DNA of 64,000 nt from an uncultured Pseudomonadales bacterium. GTDB taxonomy: Bacteria > Pseudomonadota > Gammaproteobacteria > Pseudomonadales > Cellvibrionaceae. Made by a program: the position numbers and the translations under genes. Every line of letters starts with the position of its first letter. Within the stretch, counting starts at the first letter, position 1. Shown piece by piece: positions 38,512 to 48,082 of this stretch. The stretch covers positions 47,921-111,920 of the forward strand of contig CANLTI010000008.1 of the NCBI GenBank assembly GCA_947494095.1, in the 5' to 3' direction. The notes below the pieces were generated by a model that searched no databases, was not told the DNA's origin, and was given only the letters and a program-made list of their open reading frames with translations.

Positions 38512-39801
38512 GTGAATACTAAAATAACCGAAAGCTTTAATAATGAGATGCTGGATTTTATATCGCGCTCGCCCACTCCGTATCATGCTGTGATTAATGT
38601 ACGCAAAATGCTTGATGCTGGTGGCTTTGTTGAGTTAAAAGAAACACAGTCGTGGCAATTACAGCCCAAAGGTCGATATTATGTGGTGCGCAGAGATAGC
38701 TCATTAATTGCTTTTGTTCAGGGCTCACAACCGATAGGTGAATCGGGTTTGCGCATTTTAGGCGCGCACACCGACAGCCCTTGTTTAAAAGTGAAGCCCG
38801 ACCCGGATATTAATAAGCAAGGCTATCAACAATTGGGTGTCGCAGTGTATGGCGGCGCCTTATTAGCGCCGTGGTTTGATCGTGATTTATCGCTTGCCGG
38901 GCGTGTGAGCGTGATTAATGCCGAGCAACAACTTGAGCATCATGTCATTGATATACGTCGCCCCATTGCTGTGATTCCTAGTTTAGCGATTCATTTAGAT
39001 CGCACAGCCAATGACTCGCGCTCGATTAACCCGCACGAGCAAATGCCGCCTTTGGTGTGGCAGTTAGGCGAGGGCGCGCCAGAAAATTTTAAAACGTGGC
39101 TTAAAGGCTATATGCAAGCGCAAGGCGTCAATGCCGCGCAGATTATGGACTTTGATTTGAGCTTTTATGATGTGCAAGCGGGCAGTACGCTAGGTATTAA
39201 CAATGAATTTATTGCTTGCGCACGCTTAGATAATTTATTGAGTTGCTTTTTAACTGTGCATAGCTTATTAAACGCGAATAGTGACCGTACCAGCCTTGTG
39301 GTGCTCAATGACCATGAAGAAGTGGGGAGTGGGTCTACCGCGGGTGCGGCGGGTAATTTTTTAACGGCAACGCTAGATCGCCTAATTACCGATAGCACCG
39401 AGCGGCATCAAGCCGAGGCGAATTCATTAATGATGAGTGTGGATAATGCGCACGGTATCCACCCTAATTTTGTTGCCAAGCATGATGCTAATCTCGGACC
39501 AAAGCTCAACGCCGGGCCAGTATTAAAGTTTGATGTTAACCAAAGTTATGCCTCGCAATCCGATTTATCCTCGCTTGTTAGGGTGCTCGCCAAGCAAGTA
39601 GGCGTACCGCTACAAAGCTTTATGATTCGCGCTGATATGCGTTGCGGTAGTACGATTGGGCCAATCACGGCTGCAGCAACGGGCATAGAAACATTGGATA
39701 TCGGTGTGCCGACTTTTGCTATGCACTCTATTCGTGAGTTGGCAGGCAGTAAAGATTCAGAAGCCTTGGCTAAGCTGCTAACGGCTTTTTTAAATAATTA
39801 A
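38512..39801 (+). CDS. apeB: M18 family aminopeptidase
   Basis: Zinc metallo-aminopeptidase releasing N-terminal (often acidic) residues; cytosolic, forms large dodecamers in this family. 429 aa, usual length. Metal and catalytic motifs are GAHTDSPCLKVKPDPD, NDHEEVGSGSTAGAAGNF, SVDNAHGIHPNF and VPTFAMHSIREL. The start is GTG at 38512 with GAGGAG about nine bases upstream. trpS follows after 17 bases, so the two are probably cotranscribed. Confidence 0.93.
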   Translation: MNTKITESFNNEMLDFISRSPTPYHAVINVRKMLDAGGFVELKETQSWQLQPKGRYYVVRRDSSLIAFVQGSQPIGESGLRILGAHTDSPCLKVKPDPDINKQGYQQLGVAVYGGALLAPWFDRDLSLAGRVSVINAEQQLEHHVIDIRRPIAVIPSLAIHLDRTANDSRSINPHEQMPPLVWQLGEGAPENFKTWLKGYMQAQGVNAAQIMDFDLSFYDVQAGSTLGINNEFIACARLDNLLSCFLTVHSLLNANSDRTSLVVLNDHEEVGSGSTAGAAGNFLTATLDRLITDSTERHQAEANSLMMSVDNAHGIHPNFVAKHDANLGPKLNAGPVLKFDVNQSYASQSDLSSLVRVLAKQVGVPLQSFMIRADMRCGSTIGPITAAATGIETLDIGVPTFAMHSIRELAGSKDSEALAKLLTAFLNN

Positions 39802-39818
39802 TTGGTTGAGTAAGTTTT

Positions 39819-40823
39819 ATGAATCAACGTGTTTTAACAGGTATTACCACAACCGGTACACCGCATTTAGGCAATTATGTGGGCGCTATTCGACCGGCGA
39901 TTGAGGCGAGTCATCGCCCGGGGCAAGATAGTTTTTTATTTTTAGCTGACTTACACGCGCTGATCAAATGCAGTGAGCCACAAAAAATTAATGACTCTAC
40001 CCGCGAGATCGCAGCGACATGGCTGGCCTTAGGGTTAGATGTTGATAAAACCGTTTTTTACCGACAATCTGATGTTCCCGAAATCTCAGAGCTATGCTGG
40101 GTGCTTAACTGCATGGCGGCTAAAGGCTTAATGAACCGCGCGCACGCGTATAAAGCAGCCGTTGCGGCAAATATTGAAGATAAACAAGACCCAGATTTTG
40201 GCGTGACCATGGGGCTTTATGGCTACCCTGTATTGATGGCGGCCGATATTTTAATGTTTGGCGCACACAAAGTACCGGTAGGTAAAGATCAAATACAGCA
40301 TGTTGAAATGGCGCGCGATATAGCACAGCGTTTTAATCATCATTTTGGTGAGGTTTTTACCCTACCTGAAGCAGTTGTTGACGATAAAGTGGCTGTTTTA
40401 CAAGGTTTAGATGGTCGTAAAATGAGCAAAAGTTACGGCAATACTATTCCCTTATTTTTACCGCCTAAAAAGCTACAAAAAAGTATCAATAAAATTAAAA
40501 CTAACTTGCTTGAGCCTGGCGAGCCCAAAGACCCAGAGACCTCAACGGTGTTTCAAATTTGGCAAGCATTTGCCAGCGAGCAACAAACACACGATATGCG
40601 CACCGCGTTTGCCGAAGGCATTGCTTGGGGCGAAGCTAAAAAACAGTTGGGCGCGCTAGTCAATGAGCAAGTCGCCGAAGCAAGAGATAAATACGAAGCG
40701 CTAATGGCAAACCCAGCTCAAATCGAGCAAGCGTTACAGCAAGGTGCTGAAAAAGCCCGTATTCATAGCCGCAAGTTATTAGCTGAAGTGAAGCATGCGG
40801 TGGGTATTAAGCCTTTAGTGTAA
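39819..40823 (+). CDS. trpS: Tryptophanyl-tRNA synthetase
   Basis: Charges tRNA-Trp. 334 aa, class Ic synthetase. The HIGH-type motif is [16 protein letters not shown], the KMSKS loop is [12 protein letters not shown], and [31 protein letters not shown] and RFNHHFG are family signatures. It follows apeB closely and is ended by a terminator at 40899. Confidence 0.97.
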   Translation: MNQRVLTGITTTGTPHLGNYVGAIRPAIEASHRPGQDSFLFLADLHALIKCSEPQKINDSTREIAATWLALGLDVDKTVFYRQSDVPEISELCWVLNCMAAKGLMNRAHAYKAAVAANIEDKQDPDFGVTMGLYGYPVLMAADILMFGAHKVPVGKDQIQHVEMARDIAQRFNHHFGEVFTLPEAVVDDKVAVLQGLDGRKMSKSYGNTIPLFLPPKKLQKSINKIKTNLLEPGEPKDPETSTVFQIWQAFASEQQTHDMRTAFAEGIAWGEAKKQLGALVNEQVAEARDKYEALMANPAQIEQALQQGAEKARIHSRKLLAEVKHAVGIKPLV

Positions 40824-40898
40824 TTGATGCCAAGCGGCTTTTAACGCATAAACGATGACCCAATACAATCATTTTGGGTGAGTCTTTGCTACGCAATG

Positions 40899-40931
40899 CC
40901 CTCTTTAGTGATACTAAGAGGGTATTTTTTT
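40899..40931 (+). terminator. Intrinsic terminator of trpS
   Basis: CCCTCTTTAGT pairs with ACTAAGAGGG (one bulged base), followed within three bases by seven Ts. Confidence 0.8.
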
Positions 40932-41084
40932 GCCTGCAATATTCTTTTACGCCTAAATTGGCGCACACGCTTAACCCTGTCTAATCTTAGTGAATTAAGT
41001 GATAAATATCCTCTCGAGGCTGTTGAGTGGGTAGGGGCTTTGCAATAGCTTTGTTCTAGTGAATGTTATTCGGTGGAGATTGAT

Positions 41085-41384
41085 ATGCTAGTAGAAGACG
41101 GCAAAAATGGTGATTACTCAATTGTTTTAGATGATGTCTTCGACTTTAAGCGCGTAGAAGAGTTTAGAAGCTGCTACGAAGGCATTGATTTGGAGCAATG
41201 TAAAAATGTCAATATTGATTTCACCTACACGCGTTATATGGATAGCTCGGCACTTGGAATGCTGCTTAATGTAAAAAGTTTTTTTAAAGATACTAGCGCC
41301 AGTATAAAAATTGTCTCTGTTAATGAACAAATCAGAAAAATACTGACGATATCTCGGTTTGATCAGCGGTTTGTCATTGAGTAG
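41085..41384 (+). CDS. hsbA: STAS-domain anti-anti-sigma factor, HsbA-like
   Basis: 99-aa single STAS domain. The phosphorylatable serine lies in the conserved YMDSSALGMLLNVKSFF loop. I start it at ATG 41085, with GGAG six bases upstream; an in-frame GTG at 41073 is possible. It lies 17 bases before a REC-PP2C-kinase protein, the same pairing as HsbA and HsbR of Pseudomonas aeruginosa, where HsbA in its two phosphorylation states switches between the anti-sigma factor FlgM and a diguanylate cyclase. A role in motility or biofilm control is inferred from that pairing. The upstream HptB partner is not adjacent. Confidence 0.82.
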   Translation: MLVEDGKNGDYSIVLDDVFDFKRVEEFRSCYEGIDLEQCKNVNIDFTYTRYMDSSALGMLLNVKSFFKDTSASIKIVSVNEQIRKILTISRFDQRFVIE

Positions 41385-41401
41385 TTGGTGGTATCTAGAG
41401 T

Positions 41402-43165
41402 GTGAAAATATTAATAGTTGATGACCATGCTTATAACCGTGAGTTACTGAATTTCATTTTAGAAGATGAAGGTCATGAATGCATAGATGCCGAGAATGGC
41501 GAACTGGCGATAGACGCCTACAGTCAAGATACTGATATTCAGTTGATATTAATGGATGTAAATATGCCGGTGATGGATGGCATAGAGGCGACAAAAGTCA
41601 TCAAGGCTAAAGCTGCGCAATCAAAAGACTTTGTGACCGTCATTTTTGTGACTGCCTTAGATAATGCGGATGTTCTTGTGCAGTGCTTGGATGCCGGCGG
41701 CGATGACTTTGTGCCTAAGCCCATTAATGAAAGCATTTTATTGTCTAAACTTAAAGCGCATAGCCGTAATCAAGCGATGTATGACAGCTTAAAAGCGGCT
41801 AAAGATGACTTGGAATATCATCAGCGCCTGATGGATAGGGAGCATCGCATCGTTGAGCATATTTTTGCCAATGATGTAGGTTTAAGTGAAACGTCTTGCG
41901 AAAATGTGTACTCCTATACCTCTCCGGCTTCATTATTTAATGGCGATTTACTCCTAACGGCCCCGTCACCTGCAGGGGGCGTTTATGTATTAGTGGGTGA
42001 CTTTACCGGACATGGCCTGTCAGCTGCGGTAGGTTCTTTGCCGGTGTCGAGTATTTTTTATGATAGTGCGGCTAAGCAAGAGAGCGTGAGCCATATTGTG
42101 CAGTTAATGAATACGCGGTTAAGGCGTTTGCTACCTGATGGTATGTTTTTTTGTGCCGCTTTATTGTATTTGGAGCCTTTGGGGGGGCGCTTGCATGTTT
42201 GGGCCGGAGGCATGAATGATATGCTGTGTTGTTGCCCAGACGACGATAAATTAATTAAAATTGTATCTCAGCATATGCCTTTAGGCATTATGGAAGAGGA
42301 CGAATTTGATCGCTGCCTAGAGCTGTATGAATTACCGCTTAACGCCAAGCTTTATATTTATACCGATGGTATTAACGAAGCAAAAGATATTCATGGGAAT
42401 GAGCTGGGGCTTGAGCGCGTCGAAGAAATTGCACGGCAAAGCTCGCAAGTGATTGATGATTTGGTCGCTGAAGTTCGTCAATTTACCCAAGGTTGCGAGC
42501 AAGCCGATGATGTATCTGTTTTGGCATTAACGCTAGCACCGGTCAAGCATGTTGACAGTAAAACAGGGTTGCACGTTGATGTTGGCGCTGATTATCGCAA
42601 CGCTAAGAGTTTTTCTTGGGAGCTTGATATGCGGCTCGAGCCCGAAGACTTAAGGGCCAGCGATATCGTTTTGCAGGTTGGAAAGTTTTTAGGGACCATT
42701 CAGGGTATTGAGTTACATCAAGATAAAATTTTCACCATTATTAGCGAGCTTTATTCTAATGCTCTAGAGCATGGTGTTTTACAGTTACACTCTAAGCTTA
42801 AGTCATCGCCCGATGGCTTTGATGAGTATTATCGTTTGCGAGCGCAACGCTTAAGTGATTTAAAGCACGATGCTTTTGTCAAAGTCAAAATGGCATATAT
42901 TCGCAGCGAGCAAAGCGCGCAACCTGTGGCCGAGCCTATTCCGAATAAGCTGTTAATTGTGATTAGTGATAGCGGCAACGGTTTTGATTATACGTCTATT
43001 GACTCTTTAGGCGGTACTCGCCAAGGCGGGCAAGAAAGTGGGCAAGCCGGTCAAGATAATAATAAGAGCCATGGACACGGTTTATCACTGTTAAAAACGT
43101 TTTGTGAAAGCCTTACCTACAGCGAGGGCGGGCGCACAGTGACCGCTGTGTACCCGTTTCATTAA
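41402..43165 (+). CDS. hsbR: Response regulator with PP2C phosphatase and anti-sigma kinase domains, HsbR-like
   Basis: 587-aa partner-switching regulator. The N-terminal receiver has ILIVDDHAYNRE, phospho-Asp in LMDVNMPVMDG, and KPIN (about residues 1-125). The central SpoIIE/PP2C phosphatase has VGDFTGHGLSAAVG and ADDVSVLAL (about 170-380). The C-terminal GHKL ATPase of anti-sigma type has ISELYSNALEHG, ISDSGNGFDY and HGHGLSLLKTF (about 415-585). It should phosphorylate and dephosphorylate the STAS protein encoded just upstream, depending on receiver phosphorylation. The start is GTG at 41402 with a weak ribosome site, suggesting translational coupling. Confidence 0.88.
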   Translation: MKILIVDDHAYNRELLNFILEDEGHECIDAENGELAIDAYSQDTDIQLILMDVNMPVMDGIEATKVIKAKAAQSKDFVTVIFVTALDNADVLVQCLDAGGDDFVPKPINESILLSKLKAHSRNQAMYDSLKAAKDDLEYHQRLMDREHRIVEHIFANDVGLSETSCENVYSYTSPASLFNGDLLLTAPSPAGGVYVLVGDFTGHGLSAAVGSLPVSSIFYDSAAKQESVSHIVQLMNTRLRRLLPDGMFFCAALLYLEPLGGRLHVWAGGMNDMLCCCPDDDKLIKIVSQHMPLGIMEEDEFDRCLELYELPLNAKLYIYTDGINEAKDIHGNELGLERVEEIARQSSQVIDDLVAEVRQFTQGCEQADDVSVLALTLAPVKHVDSKTGLHVDVGADYRNAKSFSWELDMRLEPEDLRASDIVLQVGKFLGTIQGIELHQDKIFTIISELYSNALEHGVLQLHSKLKSSPDGFDEYYRLRAQRLSDLKHDAFVKVKMAYIRSEQSAQPVAEPIPNKLLIVISDSGNGFDYTSIDSLGGTRQGGQESGQAGQDNNKSHGHGLSLLKTFCESLTYSEGGRTVTAVYPFH

Positions 43166-43216
43166 GTATGGACCCGTTTAATTAAGTGTAGGTGCTTATA
43201 CCGACTGCCACTGCCA

Positions 43217-44536
43217 TTACTGCTTATGATGACCGGCGCTGTGGGCTTGGCAAGTATTGAGCATTGCTTGTGTGATGGTTGCTAATTCGTGAGTCTTTAT
43301 GCAATAAGGTGGCATGGTATATAACAGCTTACCAAAAGGCCGTAACCAAACACCTTGATCCACAATAAAGGGCTGTATGCGCTGCATGTCAACAGGCTGC
43401 TCTAACTCTATAACCCCTATGGCGCCTAGCGTGCGCACATCTTTCACGCCTTCTATTGCTTTAGCGGGTGCTAAGGCTTGACTCAGTTGTTGCTCAATAG
43501 CGGCGACGTGTTGGGGCCAGTGGTTTTGCTCCAGGAGTGCAATGCTGGCGTTGGCTACAGAGCAGGCTAAAGGGTTCGCCATAAAAGTTGGCCCGTGCAT
43601 TAATACGCCGCAATCACTATTGCTGATGCTCTGGGCAATATCATCGGTACACAAAGTGGCTGCGAGCGTCATATAGCCGCCGGTGAGTGCTTTACCAAGA
43701 CATAAAATATCAGGGGTAATACCAGCGTGTTCACAGGCAAACCATTTGCCTGTACGGCCAAAGCCCGTTGCAATTTCGTCGGCGATTAATAAAACATTGT
43801 ATTCGATACACAGCTGCTTAATGCCGCGAAGCGTTTGCGGGCTGTAAAAACGCATGCCGCCGGCACCTTGCACAATAGGCTCTAAAATAACAGCCGCAAT
43901 GGCGCTATGATGCTTTTTGAGTGTGTTTTTGATGTCATTTAAGTGTTTGTCGGGGTCAAACGTATCACCCCAAGCCGGAAGGGGGGCTGCACAAAAATAT
44001 TGTTCAGGCAATTGGGCGGCAAAAAGCGCGTGCATGCCATTGTCGGGGTCGCAAACACTCATGGCGCCGAACGTATCCCCATGGTAAGCGTTATTAAAGG
44101 CTAAGAATTTTTGCTTTTTGTTTTGTTTTTTAGCGAGCCAATATTGCCGCGCCATTTTTAAGGCGACTTCAACACTCACCGATCCCGAATCGGCCAAAAA
44201 GACGCGGTTTAGCCCTTTGGGTGTCAAGCGGATAAGGCTTTGGGCTAGCGTAACAGCGGGCTCATGCGTTAACCCGCCAAACATCACATGTGCCATCGAC
44301 TCGAGTTGCGTTGTTATTGCTTGGTTTAAGGTGGGGTGGTTGTAACCGTGAATGGTGCTCCACCAAGAGGCCATGCCATCAATTAACGTGCGGCCATCGG
44401 CTAGCGTTAATTCACAGCCACTGGCTGAGCTTACCGCGAACAGTGGATTATCTTTAGAGGTGTTGCTGTATGGGTGCCACAGGCTGTTGCGGTCGGCATC
44501 CAGTAACGCTTGGTTGTCCATGCTAGGTGTAATCAT
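43217..44536 (-). CDS. bioA: Adenosylmethionine-8-amino-7-oxononanoate aminotransferase
   Basis: Makes 7,8-diaminopelargonate in biotin synthesis, with SAM as amino donor. 439 aa, class III PLP aminotransferase. Motifs are LWHPYSNTSKDNPLF, DGMASWWSTIHGYNHP, FLADSGSVSVEVALKMARQ, YHGDTFGAMSVCD, IADEIATGFGRTG and the PLP lysine in LCLGKALTGGYMTLAATL. The W-H-P-Y and MASWW motifs are specific to BioA. A second in-frame Met five codons in could be the start. It stands alone; bioB/F/H/C/D are not here. Confidence 0.95.
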   Translation of the reverse strand: MITPSMDNQALLDADRNSLWHPYSNTSKDNPLFAVSSASGCELTLADGRTLIDGMASWWSTIHGYNHPTLNQAITTQLESMAHVMFGGLTHEPAVTLAQSLIRLTPKGLNRVFLADSGSVSVEVALKMARQYWLAKKQNKKQKFLAFNNAYHGDTFGAMSVCDPDNGMHALFAAQLPEQYFCAAPLPAWGDTFDPDKHLNDIKNTLKKHHSAIAAVILEPIVQGAGGMRFYSPQTLRGIKQLCIEYNVLLIADEIATGFGRTGKWFACEHAGITPDILCLGKALTGGYMTLAATLCTDDIAQSISNSDCGVLMHGPTFMANPLACSVANASIALLEQNHWPQHVAAIEQQLSQALAPAKAIEGVKDVRTLGAIGVIELEQPVDMQRIQPFIVDQGVWLRPFGKLLYTMPPYCIKTHELATITQAMLNTCQAHSAGHHKQ

Positions 44537-44670
44537 TTTGCTAAAAGGATGTTAAGCCTAACAGTCGCTGCGCCTTGGGTGCAATAACCGCTGCGCAGCT
44601 TTTATTGGGTGCCCGTTAATATCGCGCCCGGTAATATTGTGCACCCTTAATATTGGGATGTTGTTAATGT

Positions 44671-45441
44671 CTACACCGCCTCGGTCGATTTTTGCGTAAG
44701 CGCGGCTAAAATATGTTCTTGGCTGGAGGTGAGCTGCTTGAATTTGGCGCGTACTCGGGTGTGTAAATACGGCTTTTTGATCACTTGCATGGCTAGCACT
44801 TCCAGCTCAACACGCAGTTTGTCATCGCTATTGAGTTGAATCGCAACAGGGATAGACGATTTACGGCCCTGGTGGGCCATATAAAAGGCATCGCTTTGCT
44901 GTAAGTTTCCGCGTGCATTAAAGCATATGCCGCCTAAGCTAATATTATCGAGATCCCCGTAAATAGGCGGCTCCATCGCCGGAGTACAGCACACTTCTGC
45001 CGTGTTTTCTTTAAAGCAAAAGCGTTTTTGGCGGCGGCGATCATCGCAAAATTGCATGTTGTTAATGCTCAATTTAAAATAAGGTCCATCACTCGCTTGC
45101 GCTCGCTCAATTAGCTCGCCTTCAATCTCCCAATGCCTGTAGCTTCCCGGAGACTTAATCACCGCATAAACGCGTTTAGGCAATGCCAAATGGTCGCTTG
45201 GCAGTGCGGGATGAGGCATATCAATGCTGCATGTATTGTTTTTGGTGTGAGTTTTTAATAAAAGGCTTTGATAACCTTGGCCGTTATGCTCGGGTGTGGT
45301 GTATAAAATCAGAGGCGTGCGGCGATGCTTGGCCTCGTTAAGTGCTTGCCATTTTTGTGCGCTTAGCGATGCCTGAGAGATAGGGCTATCGTTAATGCTG
45401 GTGTTTGGGAACCATTGTAATAAAGATGATGCTAAGCCCAT
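44671..45441 (-). CDS. PilZ-domain c-di-GMP receptor, YcgR-like flagellar brake
   Basis: 256 aa with two parts. The N-terminal YcgR-type domain (about residues 30-130) has strand patterns such as PLILYTTPEHNGQGYQSLLL. The C-terminal PilZ domain (about 133-245) carries the c-di-GMP motifs RRRQKRF (RxxxR) and DNISLGGICF (D/NxSxxG). Proteins of this plan bind c-di-GMP and slow the flagellar motor. The FliA-driven chemoreceptor and HsbA/HsbR pair in the same window support motility. A sigma-54-like promoter lies upstream. It is monocistronic; bioA is downstream on the same strand after ~135 bases. Confidence 0.85.
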   Translation of the reverse strand: MGLASSLLQWFPNTSINDSPISQASLSAQKWQALNEAKHRRTPLILYTTPEHNGQGYQSLLLKTHTKNNTCSIDMPHPALPSDHLALPKRVYAVIKSPGSYRHWEIEGELIERAQASDGPYFKLSINNMQFCDDRRRQKRFCFKENTAEVCCTPAMEPPIYGDLDNISLGGICFNARGNLQQSDAFYMAHQGRKSSIPVAIQLNSDDKLRVELEVLAMQVIKKPYLHTRVRAKFKQLTSSQEHILAALTQKSTEAV

Positions 45442-45507
45442 GAATAACCTCGAGTCGTATCAATCGCGACTGTTTTTTGCCGCTTTGTTGTGTGCTACAA
45501 AGGTATT

Positions 45508-45523
45508 GGCAACATTCATGCCC
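45508..45523 (-). promoter_or_regulatory. Sigma-54-type promoter candidate for the PilZ gene
   Basis: The minus strand reads GGGCATGAATGTTGCC. The GG and GC doublets are exactly ten bases apart, and it fits TGGCACG-N4-TTGCW except at three flanking positions. It is about 67 bases before the start codon. Polar flagellar genes in related bacteria use sigma-54. Confidence 0.5.
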
Positions 45524-45624
45524 ATGCGATAACTATTTGTGTGGCTGTGAACAGTATGGGTCTTAGAGTAATTGCAGTTAGGGCTAATCATCGTACAATA
45601 GCGTTTTTTTTGGAGTGAGTTGTT

Positions 45625-46563
45625 TTGTCATTTGTTGCCCCCCCTTACGATAATGCGGCCGATGTGCGTGCCAGTGGAGATGGAGAAAACCATCGTATCG
45701 ATCCACCTCAACAGTCGCCGCTCGATATGAAAAAGCTGCAAAAAAAACTACGGCGGTTGGTGGGTACTGCGATTACCGATTTTAATATGATCGAAGAGGG
45801 TGATCGTGTGATGGCTTGCCTTTCTGGCGGTAAAGACTCCTTTGCTATGCTGGATATTTTACTGATACTTAAAAAAATTGCGCCAGTAAATTTTGATGTG
45901 GTGGCGGTTAATATGGATCAAAAACAACCAGGTTTCCCAGCGCATATTTTGCCAGAATACCTCGATAAGCTGGGTATTGAGTATCATATTGTCGAAAAAG
46001 ATACTTATAGTATCGTGAAGTCGGTCATCCCCGAAGGTAAAACGACATGCGGCCTATGCTCGCGCTTAAGGCGAGGCACGCTATACGGCTTTGCTGAGCA
46101 AATAGGCGCCACTAAAATTGCGCTGGGTCACCACAAAGACGACATCGTTGAAACATTGTTTTTAAACTTGTTTCACGGTGGGCGCTTAAAGGCCATGCCG
46201 CCAAAACTACGTGCAGACGATGGGCGCAATATTATTATCAGGCCTTTGGCTTACTGCCGTGAATCGGATATTGAGCGCTATGCCATGCACAAGGGCTACC
46301 CCATTATTCCGTGTAACTTATGTGGCTCACAAGAAAACTTACAGCGTCAGAATGTGAAGGCTATGCTGCAAAGTTGGGATGAAGAGTTTCCGGGGCGAGT
46401 CGAGACTATTTTTACCGCACTACAAAAAGTGTCGCCATCACAGTTAGCCGATCAAAATATTTTTGATTTTATTAATCTAGGTATTGACCGTAGTGAGCCA
46501 TTGGCCGATAACCCAAGGCACAATGAGGGTATGAAAATTCATACCGTTACCGTCACGGATTAA
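45625..46563 (+). CDS. ttcA: tRNA 2-thiocytidine (position 32) synthetase
   Basis: ATP- and Fe-S-dependent thiolation of C32 in some tRNAs. 312 aa. The PP-loop is [15 protein letters not shown]. The two CxxC pairs binding the cluster are [11 protein letters not shown] and [21 protein letters not shown] and [20 protein letters not shown] are family signatures. The start is TTG at 45625, with GGAG nine bases before; the next in-frame ATG lies about 34 codons on, just before the conserved [15 protein letters not shown], so the rare start codon is likely but not proven. Confidence 0.95.
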   Translation: MSFVAPPYDNAADVRASGDGENHRIDPPQQSPLDMKKLQKKLRRLVGTAITDFNMIEEGDRVMACLSGGKDSFAMLDILLILKKIAPVNFDVVAVNMDQKQPGFPAHILPEYLDKLGIEYHIVEKDTYSIVKSVIPEGKTTCGLCSRLRRGTLYGFAEQIGATKIALGHHKDDIVETLFLNLFHGGRLKAMPPKLRADDGRNIIIRPLAYCRESDIERYAMHKGYPIIPCNLCGSQENLQRQNVKAMLQSWDEEFPGRVETIFTALQKVSPSQLADQNIFDFINLGIDRSEPLADNPRHNEGMKIHTVTVTD

Positions 46564-46611
46564 AGTGGTCATGTAAAAGGTCATGTAAAGGTATTTAATG
46601 ATCGTAGCAAC

Positions 46612-46648
46612 AAAAAAGGCACTCAATTTTCATTGAGTGCCTTTTTAT
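46612..46648. terminator. Bidirectional terminator, ttcA / lpxH
   Basis: AAGGCACTCAA and TTGAGTGCCTT form a long stem with an A-run before and a T-run after. It lies between convergent ttcA and lpxH. Confidence 0.92.
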
Positions 46649-46698
46649 TTAGTGTTTTTTGGTAAAGACTCTATGTTTACATTGACCGATAAATTGGC

Positions 46699-47427
46699 TT
46701 ATCGCGTAAATGTAAGCTCTTTAAGTTCAAAGCCATTCTCATCGGCGCGCAGGTAGTGGGTATTATTGTGCCAATCCCCTAATACCCAACGGCTGTGAGG
46801 TTTGCCTTTTTCTTCAAATTGATGATGAGCCGGTCGGTGTGTATGGCCGTGTATTAATGTTTTTACGCGATACTCATCCATGATGGTCGACACCTCAGAC
46901 AAGGTAACATCCATAATATCTTCGGCCTTCATGGCGTTCATCGATTGGCTTTTACTGCGTAAATCAGCGGCCATGGCGCGACGCTGGTTGAGTGGCAGCG
47001 CTAAAACTTGTTGCTGCCAAACGGGGTTGCGCACCATTTTACGGAATTGTTGATATTCCACGTCGGCAGTACATAAAGTATCACCGTGCATGACCAGTAC
47101 ACGTTTGCCGTAAAGCTCAATGACCGTTTCATCTTCAAGTAAGGTAAAGCGACAGGCATTAGCTAAGGCTTCGCCGATCATAAAGTCGCGATTGCCGCGA
47201 ATAAAAAACACTTCAACGCCACGCTGGCTAATGCTGCTAAGAAGGTTTTTAAGTTGGCTGGCAAACGCATCGTTGTCGTCATCACCAACCCAAGCATCAA
47301 AAAAGTCACCTAAGATGTAGAGTTTTTTAGCATCTTTCGCTTCATTGTTTAAAAAACGTTCAAAAGCGGCGGTGATTTCTGGGCGCTCTGGGCTTAAGTG
47401 TAAGTCAGATATAAAGTAAGTAGCCAT
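46699..47427 (-). CDS. lpxH: UDP-2,3-diacylglucosamine diphosphatase
   Basis: Fourth step of lipid A synthesis, giving lipid X and UMP at the inner face of the membrane. 242 aa calcineurin-like phosphoesterase. Metal ligands lie in ISDLHLSPERPE, ILGDFFDAWVGDDD, FIRGNRDFMIG, MHGDTLCT and IHGHTHRPAHH. It begins two bases after the ppiB stop, so the two are translationally coupled; ppiB-lpxH next to glnS-cysS is the Pseudomonas order. Confidence 0.96.
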   Translation of the reverse strand: MATYFISDLHLSPERPEITAAFERFLNNEAKDAKKLYILGDFFDAWVGDDDNDAFASQLKNLLSSISQRGVEVFFIRGNRDFMIGEALANACRFTLLEDETVIELYGKRVLVMHGDTLCTADVEYQQFRKMVRNPVWQQQVLALPLNQRRAMAADLRSKSQSMNAMKAEDIMDVTLSEVSTIMDEYRVKTLIHGHTHRPAHHQFEEKGKPHSRWVLGDWHNNTHYLRADENGFELKELTFTR

Positions 47428-47429
47428 GT

Positions 47430-47921
47430 TTATGCGACGGTAACTCGCTCAATAACAACGGCTTCTACTGGCACATCTTGATGCCCGCCTGTGCTACCGG
47501 TCTTGACCGTTTTGAGTTTTTCTACGATGTCCATGCCTTTGGTGACCTTGCCAAATACCGCATAACCCCAGCCTTGCGAGTTTTTGCCGCTATGGTTTAA
47601 GAAGTCGTTATCGGCAACGTTGATAAAAAACTGCGCTGTGGCACTGTGTGGGTCCATGGTGCGAGCCATAGCCACGGTGCCGTTGTTGTTTTTGAGACCG
47701 TTGTCGGCTTCGTTTTCGATGGTGCCACGCGTGGTCTTTTGCTGCATGTCCTCAGTAAAACCGCCGCCTTGAATCATGAAGTTGTTAATAATACGGTGAA
47801 AAATAGTCCCGTTGTAAAAACCGTCTTCTGCATATTGCTTGAAGTTGGCTGCCGATTTTGGGGCTTTATCAAAATCTAGTTCAAGCTCTATATCACCGTA
47901 GTTGGTGTGCAGTGTAATCAT
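47430..47921 (-). CDS. ppiB: Peptidyl-prolyl cis-trans isomerase, cyclophilin type
   Basis: Cytosolic prolyl isomerase. 163 aa from ATG 47921 ([20 protein letters not shown]), with CAGGAG upstream; the nine-residue upstream extension is rejected. Cyclophilin signatures are [20 protein letters not shown], the catalytic Arg in that block, and [18 protein letters not shown]. No signal peptide. Divergent from glnS across ~160 bases. Confidence 0.96.
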   Translation of the reverse strand: MITLHTNYGDIELELDFDKAPKSAANFKQYAEDGFYNGTIFHRIINNFMIQGGGFTEDMQQKTTRGTIENEADNGLKNNNGTVAMARTMDPHSATAQFFINVADNDFLNHSGKNSQGWGYAVFGKVTKGMDIVEKLKTVKTGSTGGHQDVPVEAVVIERVTVA

Positions 47922-48082
47922 CTCTTGCTCCTGTACGCGAGAATGCAATATGACCAGCCGTGTTTAGCTACCGATTAAGGCAGTATTTAGCTGGCTAACG
48001 TCAAAAGGGTCGCTATAATACGCGCTTTGCTTGTAAACCGGAACCTTACAGGCTATTTATTACGCATTTAAACAGGCGAGAT

